A program made the position numbers and the translations under genes. Shown in pieces: positions 1 to 11,939 of a DNA stretch of 64,000 bases. The DNA is from Plantago ovata. Its lineage: Eukaryota; Streptophyta; Magnoliopsida; Lamiales; Plantaginaceae. The notes beneath the pieces are model-generated. The model made no database searches. It saw only the letters and a program-made list of their open reading frames with translations, and had not been told where the DNA came from. The DNA is taken from positions 136,496,096 to 136,560,095 of the forward strand of contig CM051455.1 of the NCBI GenBank assembly GCA_028274465.1, read 5' to 3'. The first letter of the stretch is position 1; every line of letters starts with the position of its first letter.

Positions 1-3000
1 AAAGATTACAAGACAACTCACCGGAACTTCAGGGAGTAAGTCTTAGCTTCAGCGTTGTAGGTTGAGTTAACATTCAGAGTAGGAGTCCCGGCTTGGGAGT
101 ACCTGCAGCATTTTCGTTCAAAATAAAATATTCACCGAGAGTTTTATTGATCGAATATTAACAGATGCATGCAGCTTCAACAAAATACCATAACAGGAAG
201 TTTCCAAAGTCAGCACCATTTGCATCTCTCATAGCCGCATAAAAGTCTTCGCATGTTACAGCTTGTTCATCATGCCTCTTGAAATATAAATCCATGCCCT
301 AAAATGATGAACAAGAAAATCGAATGTAAATCAAGACTTGGAATTTCATAGGAAAAATGCATGCATGTAGGTGCCAAATGAACGCTAAGAATAAGCAGTG
401 CATGTTGTATAAAATGTATAATACCTTCCTAAATCCTGAACTACCCAACAAAGTTTTGTACATCCCCACCACTTCAGCCCCCTGCTCAAAAGATTGGATT
501 AGTTGGGAAAGATTAAAGTAATCGCTGATAGGGGGAATTGATGGGGTACTGACCTTTTCATAAACCTGTATGAAAAATGCACAAGGAAGATAGAGAACAG
601 TTAGATACTTGATTGAGAAGGGGAAGCGGCAATGACAATAAAGAAGGTAGGATTTGATGTAAAGCATACCGTTACTGCAGGTATAGGGTCAAAGGTCAAC
701 CATCAGATCGAACACGAGAGCAGAAGGAAAAGCCACAATGTACGTAAGAACACTGGATCCCAGTGAAAACAGCAAAGTATAAAGTAAAACATGCAAATTG
801 TATATATCACTTGCCTGTGTAGAAGTTATCCATCTGCCAAGAAAAAAAGAACAATGAAATTCCCAAACATGTGGACTATGTTGTCTTGCACTCACACACA
901 TTCAGAGAGAGAGAGAGAGAAAGCTTGATACCTTTATATAAGAGTGAGGTCTTACAGGATGAGCCAGGGACTAGCATCCTGAAAAACAAGAAATTGTAGA
1001 TGACGTTTACAAGAAATTAGTGTATGAATTGGATAAAAAAAAAAAAAAAAGTAAGCTTATAATCCAGAATTTGTGGCCTAATAAAGGAAAGGCCTGACTT
1101 TCGCATCATACCTGACGAAATTGAGAAGATCGAATCACTGAAACATCAGCAATTCGTTTCACTGTGCGGCTTCCCATGTCATATGAGAATTCCTGCACAT
1201 TTAATCATATATATATCATCGATAATATCGAACCTTTGATTCCTGCACATTTAAGATCAAACGTACCTGATCGCGGAAAACAGTGAGACCCTCCTTTAAG
1301 CTAAGCTGGAACCAGTCCCGGCATGTGACTCTGTAAAATTGCTTGAAAATCAATCTCATACATGATTCTAGACATTTCATAATATCTTAAATTCTATCTC
1401 AAGGATGGACTTTTATTGGATTAAAAGACAGGAACACCACCATTAAAACTAAAGTATAGAAATCAGAATCAAATTGGAGTTGAGATAAACCAATATCAAC
1501 TCAAATTTGATAAAGAATGAAGAACAAGGTATAAGAGCCAACCTGTTTCCAGTCCAGTTATGGAAATACTGCAAGCATACAAAACAAAAACGTACGGTTT
1601 AGTAAATTTATCAGATTGAAATAAATTCAATTCAGTGGGAGAACAAAGAGGACACACACCTCATGCCCTATTACACCCAAGATTAGATCATAATCAAAAC
1701 CTGTCGCAGTCACCGGAGATGCCACAACGAGTTTGGAATTAAAAATCTGCCAGTAAACACCACAGAATTTAATGATGAAAATCGCAAAAGTCTCATCCAC
1801 ATGCATCAGATCATATAAAATGATACTAGTAGTAGTATAACTTCTCAGCTTACATTCAAACTCTTGTTTTCCATGGCTATCCTGTTATCAGATTTGAAAA
1901 GTCAAAATGAATGCACACACACACATATATATGCTCAGCATCAAACTGGATTATTGAATGGAAAAACTAACATATTAATATCTGGAAGAGCTACAATGTT
2001 GAAGAGATCCAGGTCGTACTCGAGCCCAAACACCTGATTAAAATGGCAAACAGTAAGAGAGAATCACTGAATCACACATTGTTCATTACAGAGACAATTA
2101 TAATAGTAGATAGATAAACAAGTTGAATTCGAGATCTAACATCTTCATCCCATTTCATTGCAGCTTTCAGAGAGTACATGGCATGGGACGTCTTTGACAC
2201 TTCCTCTGGAGGAGTCCAAATCCTCAGTGAAACCTTTCGGCCAGAGCGAGTTACAAAAGTATCATCTCTGCTCCCCAATAGTCCAGCAACTAATGCGAAA
2301 AGGTAGCAAGGTTTCACAAATGGATCCTCCCATGTTGCATAATGCTTTCCATCCTGCAGTAGTTCACACAAAATGGAAGCATGCTGTCAGGGCCATAATT
2401 GTTCCTACTTGTAAATAAATCAGCTCCAAAATATTGTGAATGGCATGCACCTCCAAGTCTCCTTGCTCAATGAGGTTACCATTACTCAACAGCACAGGGT
2501 ACAACGACTTGTCAGCTTCAATGCGACATGTGTACTTTGCCAATATATCAGGACGATCCTAGCATTGAAGGAACATATTAGCAGCAAGTAAATAAGAAAA
2601 ATAATACAAAAAAAATAAAAACAAAATAATAATAATAAAATAAAAGAAAAAGGAGCATATAACACGCCTGATAGTATGTGATTTTCCTGAAACCTTCAGC
2701 TTCACACTGTGTGCAGAATTTTCCTGATGGTGTCTTGAAGAGACCCTGTATTAAGCATATTATTTCAAATATGGAGAAACGAAATTTACACAAGCACGAA
2801 GTTGAACTATACAGTGAACATATGATATTTAAGTTAGAAAGAATTGAAACTCATACTGACCTCTAAGGAGGTATTTTTCTGCGGTTGGATTTCATTGACA
2901 ATCTCCAGAGTAAATGTACCGCTTGGAGGTGTGGATAGAGTCAGGTAAAATTATATTTAAGTCTGTCAAGTCATCAAGAGTCAGAATTGTCTTGTCTATA

Positions 3001-4043
3001 GTATAGCGAAAGAGCTGCACATGAATTGTTCATCAGACATCAGCAGTATATGACAATGCTGTAAACAAAACTAGTGCGCGTTTATTAAGTGCAACCAACT
3101 AACCTTCAGCTCATTGCCATTAACCTTTATAGATACCAGTTTCATATCTACCCCATCCAGGACAAGAGGTGAGGAAATTCCTGTTTATCAGCAAATCAGA
3201 AGAAGCTGGAAATTATGCCTAGTTGAAACTAAAATTAAAGGAATGACTTCAAGTCCGTTGCAAAAGTAACTCAACTACTTATATGAAAACAAACATACAA
3301 ACATATTGCACGCATAATCTCACTTTTGGCAAAACCCGTGACTATGCACATTAGCAAAAAGCTTCTGTTTCCAGCACGTGAATAACCGACCAATTAACAG
3401 ATGGACTAATGTCAAAACTCACCCAAATTGTCTGTGAGCACTATCATGTGAATTCGAACAGGCCAGTATACATTAATCCTTGAAAGTTTCAAGTGAATTC
3501 GAACAGGTACATAAATAAGATCACATGTAATTCAAAGATTTTTTTGTTTATGATGAATTCTTGAATCCTCAAGGTCACCTTAGGTAGCCTGCCTATTCAG
3601 AAAACAAACACCAACCACTTGGGCATTGCAGTACTAACAAGCATGCATGCTACTTCTTAAGTTACTAGCCAGCCATATTTCAGCTCACTTCAAAGTATCA
3701 ACTATTGTAAAAGGAAAAGCACCTAGAAAGAAACACACAATATATATAAGAGGATTGTTGAGAGAATAATACCTTGAGGTGTAGGAGTGACAAGAATTTG
3801 GAAGAAACAATTGTTTTTTCCTCACCCAATATGAGCTTCAGATCCACCTATATATGCACAATTAATTAATCATTCATATTTATGCATACATACATGTAAT
3901 CAGTGGCATATTTATACGATAATTCATCATCCAAAATCAAAGTTTGGCACGAGGGCCGGTAAATGTAATATAATATACCGAGTGAAAGAAGTAATGAGGC
4001 TGCTTGTAGTCCTTCAAAAGATATCTTTTGGGCTCCCCTCCAT
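1..4043 (-). pseudogene. M1 aminopeptidase (puromycin-sensitive/aminopeptidase N type), 5' part, frame-broken
   Basis: Family role: zinc aminopeptidase that trims N-terminal residues. Reading the minus strand from 4043, some fifteen exons can be followed to the left edge; the 3' part lies outside. Recognisable pieces include [81 protein letters not shown], the zinc site HEYFHNWTGN (spliced from exons near 1680 and 1550), [16 protein letters not shown], then GAEVVGMYKTLLG and SQAGTPTLNV. Introns are kept, so this is a DNA-level copy. Single-base losses shift the frame in the first exon (about 4017), the second exon (about 3810) and the 47-nt exon 932-978 (48 expected); another shift lies near 2940. 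The substrate-binding GAMEN motif reads IAMEN. Two GC donors are used (814 and about 2674). Probably a pseudogene; sequencing error cannot be fully excluded. Confidence 0.85.
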
Positions 4044-4197
4044 CTGGTAATTAATGGTTCTGTTCTGGCCATAGAACAAAATTAGACTCCGAATGCTGGC
4101 TGAGAAATATATTAATGTACATCGAACATATAAAAACACAATCATCTGACAAACCACATTTTACACATCTGGGACAAGGAGAACAAAATAGAAATGA

Positions 4198-4335
4198 TGT
4201 GAAGAAATGCAAATAACCACACATATGATTGTTATGATGGCCCAACAGACTGGCCCCTCCAACTGATTGTTATTATGGCATATCCCAACAGACTGATTGT
4301 TATGATGTCATATATCCCAACAGACTAGGCCCTCC
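4198..4335. repeat. short direct repeats beside the aminopeptidase
   Basis: Three imperfect copies of a 30-40 bp unit built on gattgttatgatgg and cccaacagact follow each other. They are non-coding and probably arose by slippage. Confidence 0.6.
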
Positions 4336-4977
4336 AATTTCAGCACCAACACTCCGTCTGCACCATTAATCCTGATCAGGGCCAGCAAGGTTTGGTCTGC
4401 AGCAGCTATGTCTCAGAGAACAGCCTCCACTGCTACTGCTGGATTCAAGAAGCCACGTGGTTTGTGATCAGGATTGTGCAACGGGGGGCCATTGGTTACG
4501 AGGATGCCGAGAATGAAGTATATAAACGCGAAAACAGGTCAATAAATTCGATATAAACTCGAACCAATGGTACCTACACTACCCTCAATGATGTCTAATA
4601 TTAACTCCAGTAGCTCAGTCCTATTATAAATTCACATACAGGTAAATTCTAATACAACTCCTGTAGCACCAAAACAAAATTACAACATTCATTTGTTATA
4701 GTTCAAATCTGTACTAGCTCAATGTCAACATCTAAATTACTTAATACTATAATGAATCCAAATGTTACTTCAATATAAGTGTAGGACATTCAAGGGATGT
4801 AAGTAGCTTCTTTGCTGGTCGAATATGGTAATTTGATGTTGAATAGAAAAATTAAAATGTAAAATCAATGACGATAATCTAGTAATTGAACCTGAATGGT
4901 AGCGATAACTAAACTAAACAGACTATGTCTCACACTTGTTGGATGAAGCACCTAAATCATTTCCTCAGGCTCTCATG
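4336..4977. other. intergenic, no gene seen
   Basis: AT-rich DNA upstream of the aminopeptidase start. I see no convincing exon, RNA gene or transposon end here. Confidence 0.5.
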
Positions 4978-5510
4978 CATGGTTTGCTTGGTTGGGCAAT
5001 CTAAATCATACCTAATTAAATTAATTAACAAAACATGAATCACTTGTGAAAGAACTAGCTAGTATAAATGTCGAGTGTGCATGCTCTTCTAATCACATTA
5101 CATACCCATTTCATTCAAATATTTTCATCTTTGTAGGCTAACCAAGTATAAACCATGTCCAGTAAACTGATCCTAATGATATCTGATATTGATATTGCCA
5201 CTGGATGTTGTTTCATCCCCTCTGAAAGTACTACCTCCATTTCCACAGTAGATGTAAATGTGCAACTGTGTGACAAACCGCAGCCAATTGTCTCATATGA
5301 TGGAAACAAGATAGTATCGGAAAACCCGCTTTTCCACCATAATGTGCCGATCAGTTTCAGATGTGTAGACAGAGGGATACCAATACTGATGGGCTGAATT
5401 ATCTTGGTATCCCTGTCTACACATCTGAAACTGATCGGCACATTATGGTGGAAAACCCGGATTTCCGATACTATCTTGTTGACATTTATGATTGTGTCAG
5501 GATGGTTATG
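4978..5510. repeat. duplicated segment, copy 1 (with inverted duplication)
   Basis: This stretch is closely similar to 11443-11770; shared runs include aatcacttgtgaaagaacta and gtagatgtaaatgtgcaact. Copy 1 additionally holds the 5305-5480 inverted repeat. Short open frames on both strands mirror each other because of that inverted repeat, so I do not call a gene. Confidence 0.8.
5305..5480. repeat. long hairpin (79/77-nt arms, 20-nt loop)
   Basis: The left arm 5305-5383 is the reverse complement of the right arm 5404-5480 apart from a handful of mismatches and a 2-nt difference, with a 20-nt spacer. A transcript would fold into a long near-perfect stem. It is missing from the paralogous segment near 11.7 kb, so it arose after or during that duplication. 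Confidence 0.9.
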
Positions 5511-5819
5511 TACACAATTAATCCTCGCTTCAAGTCCAAAGTTACGGTTGGTTCGAGAGGGCCATTTATGCATCGCCGGAGGATTACGCACATCGATTCA
5601 ACAAGGCGGCTTCAATTTCACTTCAAGCGATTCCTCTTCACTGGTGTCTGTTGGTGACTTTTTCCTCATATTGATTTGTGGATTGAGATTCGAACAGTTG
5701 TTTGGTTGAGAAGGTAGTTTCATTGATTTGCTGAAGTTGTTTGAGCTATTTGTCATCTCTGATAATGGTGGATATTAGTGAAAATATTTTGGAAAATCTT
5801 GAGTTAAAAAGGATTTAGC

Positions 5820-6470
5820 TAAAAGGAGCTCTATCCATCTGATATCAATAGTGTATATTACTTAGCTCCTACTGATACACTCACTTAAGGAGCTAGTAAG
5901 GATTTGTTGGTTGGAACAAACTGGTTGTCAAGGTAGGGTTCATAGATGGTTCAATTGCAATGCCACCTCTAGAGGATCCGTTGTTTATGCCTTGGATGCG
6001 CCGTAACAACATAGTCCTTTCCTGGTAATCATTGTCAGGAAATTAGAGCTACTGTGATGTTATGTGAGATAGCTGGTGATCTCTGGAAAAAGCTTGTTGC
6101 GAGATCAGTTCAAAATGTATATTATATTTATCTAGTTTCTCATGGGTACAGTTCATGCAGGAGATGCTGCAACTTATGCAGTGAGTGTTAAGAGGAAGGG
6201 GAGAGATCATATTATTGTGACAATTGTGGAAACCTGGTCACACAATTGAGAAATGCTATACTTCCCTCCTAATTCAAATTCACTAAGAAACCTGCTTATC
6301 CTAAAGGTGCACAAGGCAAGGTTCACAGTTTCAAAGCTCTCAAGGCTCTCAGTTTCAAGGCTATGGGTTCACAACATCAAGGTTCTTAGGGATCATATTA
6401 TCCAGCCAAGGTCACAGTCACACTACACCAATCAAGTTTCACATGGTTAGGATCAGTTTGTCTAACAGTC
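5820..6470 (+). mobile_element. Ty1/Copia gag fossil
   Basis: Translated pieces resemble the Copia-type gag N-terminal domain (a NKL..GFIDGSI-like stretch followed by DPLFMPWMRRNN near 5970-6010), and a CCHC zinc-knuckle-like stretch follows near 6215-6260. No LTRs, protease, integrase or reverse transcriptase were recognised nearby, so only a gag remnant is left. It is clearly broken, with several breaks, and looks old. Confidence 0.7.
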
Positions 6471-7560
6471 GAACTCTCACCGCATTAAGTGCACACTTTG
6501 ATTTTAACCGGCATCAATGACTTTGTAGAAATAAATGAGAGTTTTAGCCCAAGCGATTTTCTCAAATGAATGGAAGAATAAAATAGAAGGAAAGGTTAGA
6601 ACAACTGAACAATTAAAAGTCTGTTGTTATGGTCAAACATAATTAAGGTTTAGTGAAAGACCCATAGCAACTTGCTGTCTGCTGAACCTGTTAAAAAGAA
6701 AAGGACACTGGATAATAAAGCGGAACAGACAGCAGACCGCTCTCGCGGCCGCACCGAAACAGTGCTTTGTTTCGGTAGATATAGATAGAAGACCAAAGTC
6801 ATCTCAACAAAGACAAAACAAATGGGAGGTCTTCACCCTCCGGGAAAGGCTCTTTGAATGAAGAATTCCTGACTAGGCACGTTTATGTTACTGCCAAAGA
6901 CTCAGTAGGTATACATGATCCAAAAATATTAAATCAGGTACTCAACAATGACAAAAAATTGAGAGAACTGGAATTTGAGTCTATCTAGAAACCATAAGTA
7001 ACTAGTGTTTGTATTGTATTCTACTTGTAACTCTTAACTAATACTCTTGTACATTCATAATTATCCATAACAAGAACAATAATCTTCAAGAGTTATTATT
7101 GTCACAGTTATTTAAAGGTATTAAATTAAAAAATAATTTTAATAATGAAAAATATTTTGTATCTAAAATATTCCATCAAAGTCTATATATAATGGTAACG
7201 CGGATTTGAGTATCTGATTATGATTTTTGTTTAAAACTGAATTATGTGATTATGAAGTAAGTAGAAGTTTAGAAAATATTTGGATATTTGGATGAATATT
7301 CAAATGTAAAAATCCTTTTTAATCACAAACCTCAAAGTAAGAAAATATTCCTTGACGTTTAAATTAGAAACGTGACAAACTTCCAAGGGAAAGAAGAAAA
7401 GAATGACATGTCACCCTCAGTTTGTTCTATGCGAATATCTCCACCCGCCAAACACACGCCCCATGAATCTCGGAATTGCTCAATGTACATTCCCATACTT
7501 CCAACACATGAACTACCCGTTCTGACTTCATTCCACCATGTTCTTAAGTCCTGAGTACGT
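6471..7560. other. intergenic, no gene seen
   Basis: Non-coding DNA between the Copia fossil and the ZIP promoter. Some of 6480-7100 may be further element debris, but I cannot assign it. Confidence 0.4.
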
Positions 7561-7570
7561 AAACAACCGC

Positions 7571-7580
7571 TTATAAATTA
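7571..7580 (+). promoter_or_regulatory. TATA box of the ZIP transporter gene
   Basis: ttataaatta lies about 80 nt before the ATG at 7660, leaving room for a short 5' leader. I saw no zinc-deficiency element (RTGTCGACAY) in the adjacent upstream DNA. Confidence 0.5.
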
Positions 7581-7659
7581 GATCCAAGAGTTCATTCTTC
7601 TATTCATCACACAAACTCCAAACCGACTATCCCCAAAAAATCACTTCCTAAGTTTCTCC

Positions 7660-8922
7660 ATGGCCAATTTTGTTCCAAGAAGCTTGATTTCGGTTTTGGT
7701 TTTGATCTTGTTACTAGCCCAGGACGCTTGTGCAGCAGGAGAATGCACTGCCCAGGGAGATGCAGACGGATGCAGGAACGAAAAAGCGGCCTTGAAACTA
7801 AAACTGATCGCAATTGTTGCGATTTTGATTGCAAGCATGGTTGGAGTTTGCCTCCCACTGTTTTCTCGATCAGTTTCGGCTTTTAAGCCTGACAAAAACC
7901 TGTTCGTGATCGTTAAGGCCTTTTCATCTGGAGTGATTCTGGCAACTGGTTACATGCACGTTATGCCTGATTCGTTCGAGGATTTGAGGTCCGATTGCCT
8001 GCCCACACATCCATGGAAGAAGTTCCCTTTTACTACATTCGTGGCTATGCTTTCGGCTGTACTGACTATGATGCTTGATTCCTATGCCATGAGTTACTTT
8101 AGGAACAATAACTTGCAGAAGATGGCTAGTCATGGTTGTCACAATGCCAACAATTCCGTCGAAAAGTTGGAATCGCGGGGTACTAATGGTGGTGATCAAG
8201 GATTGAACGCAGGTGAAGTTTCGGCTTCGCAGCTTTTGAGATACCGCGTAGTTGCTCAGGTACTGATTTGTAATTTATTATCATTAAACATGCGTTCCTT
8301 TTTTTTTTTTTTTTTCCGAGTGTGTATGTTTGGTTTTTCTAATGCCAGTATGAATGTGTAGGTTTTGGAGTTTGGTATTGTGGTGCATTCAGTAGTAATT
8401 GGATTGTCAATGGGAGCATCAGACAATACTTGTACAATTAGGCCACTTATAGCTGCTCTGTGCTTCCATCAGCTTTTTGAAGGAATGGGTCTTGGAGGAT
8501 GCATAATGCAGGTAACTGGTGTATAAGTATGGTAGCGATAAAATGTTTGATCTGTGGTATTGTTCTATGGATCCTGTGTCTAACAAGATCGATGTTTTTA
8601 CTTGGACTAACTGCAGGCAGAGTACGCTATGAAGATGAAAGCAACATTGGTGTTCTTTTTCTCAGCTACTACACCATTTGGCATAGCTCTTGGAATTGGT
8701 TTGTCGAATGTGTACAGCGAAAACAGTCCTACAGCGTTGATTGTGGTGGGACTGTTGAATGCGTGTTCAGCTGGATTGCTGAATTACATGGCTTTGGTTG
8801 ATCTTCTAGCAGCTGATTTCATGGGAGATAAACTTCAGAATAGCATGAAACTTCAAACATGGGCTTATATGGCAGTTTTGTTAGGTGCTGGGGGCATGTC
8901 TGTCATGGCCATATGGGCTTAG
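7660..8922 (+). CDS. ZIP family metal (Zn/Fe) transporter
   Basis: Three exons, 7660-8259, 8362-8511 and 8617-8922, all with GT-AG introns and in phase, give 351 residues, normal for plant ZIP/IRT proteins. An N-terminal signal-like segment ends around residue 26. Helices follow near 48-70, 84-104 and 124-145, then a variable loop and the conserved second half. Exon 2 carries both signatures: [12 protein letters not shown] (helix IV) and [11 protein letters not shown] (helix V), whose His and Glu residues bind the metal in this family. The protein ends [12 protein letters not shown], as in IRT/ZIP members. The cytosolic loop between helices III and IV is poor in histidine (one HGCH), so metal preference cannot be told. 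It probably moves Zn2+ or Fe2+ into the cytosol across the plasma or an organelle membrane. The frame is intact. Confidence 0.95.
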
Positions 8923-10690
8923 TTTTTTTCTTTCTGTTTGCTTTGGTTGTACTTTAGGTCATCCAACAATGAACTGCGTGTAGAAAATACATTCATAAAT
9001 TGGATGTATTGATCAAATTCAGTTCCAGTACTGTGATGATATTATGTTTTGTCTGGATGCAATGAAACTGCTGTCAATTTGATGCATCATAAGCTTGTAT
9101 GATAATTGATGAACTAGTTAGCATATTCCACACTTGGAACTGAATTTCCCTGACAACCCTGATTATTTCTGGATACGAATTAGTTACATGTTTTTGTTCC
9201 TCCGGAAGTGCTTATAAAAAATAAAACTACGATACAACTACTGGAAAGAAAATCAACACATGAGCTCGCAACAATCATCGATCCAACTCACAGTAGTACC
9301 AAATTAAACAAGGTGAAAATATAGCCAGATTGCGATTTTCTTGTATCTGTGTTCATAGCAGAGTCATAGTCGACATTATCAAAGAGAGGTTTACTGAATG
9401 ATACATACCATTTACTAACAGAAGACAAAAAAAGTAACACTTACATGTTAAAGGTCTTTTGGTTCTCAGATGGCTTAAATCCCTAAAATGTTGAGCTAGT
9501 GATGAAGAAACTTATCTTGCATTGCATTGTGCATATTAATACTTCTGAGAATCTGTTTCACATATTCAGTAACTTTAGAGTACCATCTGACTTGAATCTA
9601 AATTTATCCATGCCAAGTAGACTTGATCATATTCTAGCTAGTTCCTTAACCAAGATCTTTGATCTCAACAAAACTACTCGTACAACTTAACTTGTGTTTT
9701 AGATTATTCAGCCTGGATTCTCTTTTGCTAGCTAGTAGCTACCGACGTACAATATAAAGTAGACACATTCATCATATATATTCTATTTCAATCATCAAAT
9801 TTCTTATAGCATGCTCATTGTCTTGAACTTTGTTTGACACCTTTTTATTTTCTCTGTCAAATAAATCCCTCAGGCTGAAGCTAGGCTCTTATAATCTTGA
9901 AATGTTACCCCAAATATTCTATATCCCTCTACTAATTCTAATACAAATCTCAAGGGAACAGTGTTTCACCACTGCAAAACAGCCAGCTTTTACTTCTCCT
10001 TATCAATTCAGAAACACCAAACAAGAGCTCATCAAACAATAATTCCAACAGATCATCAAATGGAGAAAGCTGAGGCGACAAGCATTGCAATCAGCGAATC
10101 AAGCAGGGAAAGATAAGGCGAAGCTCCTCTGCTTGTGGCTGCTGTGCATGCAGGCATGATCGCACGAGGATACAAAGGGGTGTTGCCATTTTTGACCTCA
10201 TATAAGTGCTGCAACTGCTGCTTTGGCATGGCAATAGCTAGCCAAGCAGACTCTCCCACTTTTCACCCAATTTTTCCAGTTCCAAGCTAGTTATGATTAC
10301 GCCGTACTGTCCTGGAACCGCCCGGCGCTCCCAACAATTCTTGAAGTGCAAATTCTGGTTCCTGTTCCGGAATTGTAAGAATTGCACTTCTATGGTTTTC
10401 GGTTTAGAATCGTAAGTTTAAGATTGTGAAGTATGTATTTGCAAATGCTTTTACTTTTGCTAAAATATTTCATGTGAAAAATGATGGTTTTATTTTTTTA
10501 GTTTCACTAATATAAAGGCTAATCTACTGCCTGTATTTTTAGTTGCACCATGGTGATAAAACTTTTGCTTTACATAATTACATCACTGTGAGATTATTTC
10601 TTCTCTGCCAAAAAATATTGATCCACACACGAAAACAAACTATGCACAAATTAAATGAGCATATAGTAAGTACAGGGTTGTTAGTTTAGC
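8923..10690. other. ZIP 3' region and intergenic DNA
   Basis: The first few hundred bases are probably the ZIP 3' UTR. A 67-codon minus-strand frame (10056-10259) ends in a hydrophobic tail, but it has no family match I know and no supporting context, so I do not call it a gene. Confidence 0.5.
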
Positions 10691-11005
10691 TTGAAGAAGG
10701 CCATGAGAGGATCATACACAACTTGGTTAGCATTGACCCCACCAAACAAAGTCCAAATGAGCGTAATCTTCTCTGTATAGCTCCACAAGTTTATCCGCTT
10801 CATGATCTGCAATTGCATTGATAAATGTCGTCACATCATTCACGTCTGGCAGCAAATCCTGTCCACCATAGGCAAGGAACAGTGGAAGCTCTTTCGGGAT
10901 GCTAGCCATGTTGTATGTTGGTGGAGCTGCCTGCCCATAATGGTTATTGTTGTTGTCTCCGTTCCATAATTGTACATTTCTATTTTTCCGTCTCTAATCA
11001 CTGTC
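10690..11005 (-). pseudogene. fragment of an alpha/beta-hydrolase lipase (triacylglycerol lipase type), last exon
   Basis: The minus strand shows the C-terminal end of plant acid lipases: HYGQAAPPTYN, then IPKELPLFLAYGGQDLLPDV (catalytic Asp region), EDYAHLDFVW (catalytic His) and VVYDPLMAFFKLN before a stop at about 10690. An upstream piece reads VIRDGKIEMYNYG. Two frame slips separate these pieces, near 10735 and near 10962. The nucleophile elbow and the earlier exons are absent from the flanking DNA. It is a decayed, 5'-truncated remnant. Confidence 0.8.
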
Positions 11006-11442
11006 CCAACACAGGATATTAAATAATTTAAATCGTTATCTGCTCTTATAAGATCTTGGTTCCAAATTCGATAAGTACTTCTCTTAAAGATCTTGTGAAT
11101 ACCTGTTCCTGCTCAGCTGTTCCTTCTCGTAAATTTAAAAAAAAATATCAAGCTATTGGTCCTTCTACCATGCGTATCAATACAGCAAAAAATGCAAACT
11201 GACAGAGATCTCAGGCAAAAAGTAGTTTGCTCATTGTCTCTGTGATGTTGAAAGTTGAAAGTGAAATTCTGATGCTTAATGAGAGAGTAGAGTGCTTTGA
11301 GAACCTCATACTAGTCTGTGCTGAATGAGAGTAGGTGCAATGTGTTTTTTTTTTTTTTTACTACCCATGTATATTTGGGACCATTAATTTGTATTACTGC
11401 ATGGTGGTTAATTGTTTCCCCTCCAATTTCAGCATTAACTAA

Positions 11443-11770
11443 TATGCATGCTTTGTTTGGTTGGGTAATCTAAATCATACCTAATTAAATTAATTAACAA
11501 AACATGAATCACTTGTGAAAGAACTAGCTAGTATAAATGTCGAGTGTGCATGCTCTTCTATCACACTACATATCCATTTTCATTCTAATATTTCCATCTT
11601 TTAGGCTAACCAAGTATAAACCAGTCCAGTAAACTGATCCTAATGATATCTCATATTGCCACCGCGTATAATATCCCCTCTGAAAGTACTACCTCCAATT
11701 TCACAGTAGATGTAAATGTGCAACTGTGTGACAAAACCTTGTTGACATTTATGATTGTCTCAGGATGGCG
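11443..11770. repeat. duplicated segment, copy 2 (without inverted duplication)
   Basis: Close copy of 4978-5510. It runs straight from the gtgtgacaaa stretch into ttgttgacatttatgattgt, so it lacks the hairpin insert. Just after it (11772-11807) a short frame reads GLYKNLLQELAHKI followed by a GT donor. This resembles the first helix of a plant double-stranded-RNA-binding domain, but it is too short to be sure. Confidence 0.75.
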
Positions 11771-11939
11771 GTCTGTACAAAAACCTTCTCCAAGAACTTG
11801 CGCACAAAATTGGTGAGTACAGGGAAGCTCAGTAGTGACAAAAAAAGTTGGTTTCAGTGTTTGTCAACTAGTTCCAGGTTATAAAAAGTTGGTTTTCAGT
11901 GGATTTTTGCTAACGGCTGAAACTATCTGAATCTATATG

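Noticed and set aside
5115-5709. Several overlapping frames of 80-158 codons
   Set aside because: They mirror each other across the inverted duplication, and the paralogous segment at 11.5 kb does not keep the frame.
10056-10259. 67-codon minus-strand frame with hydrophobic C-terminus
   Set aside because: No match to a known family, no promoter or splice context; too short to support alone.
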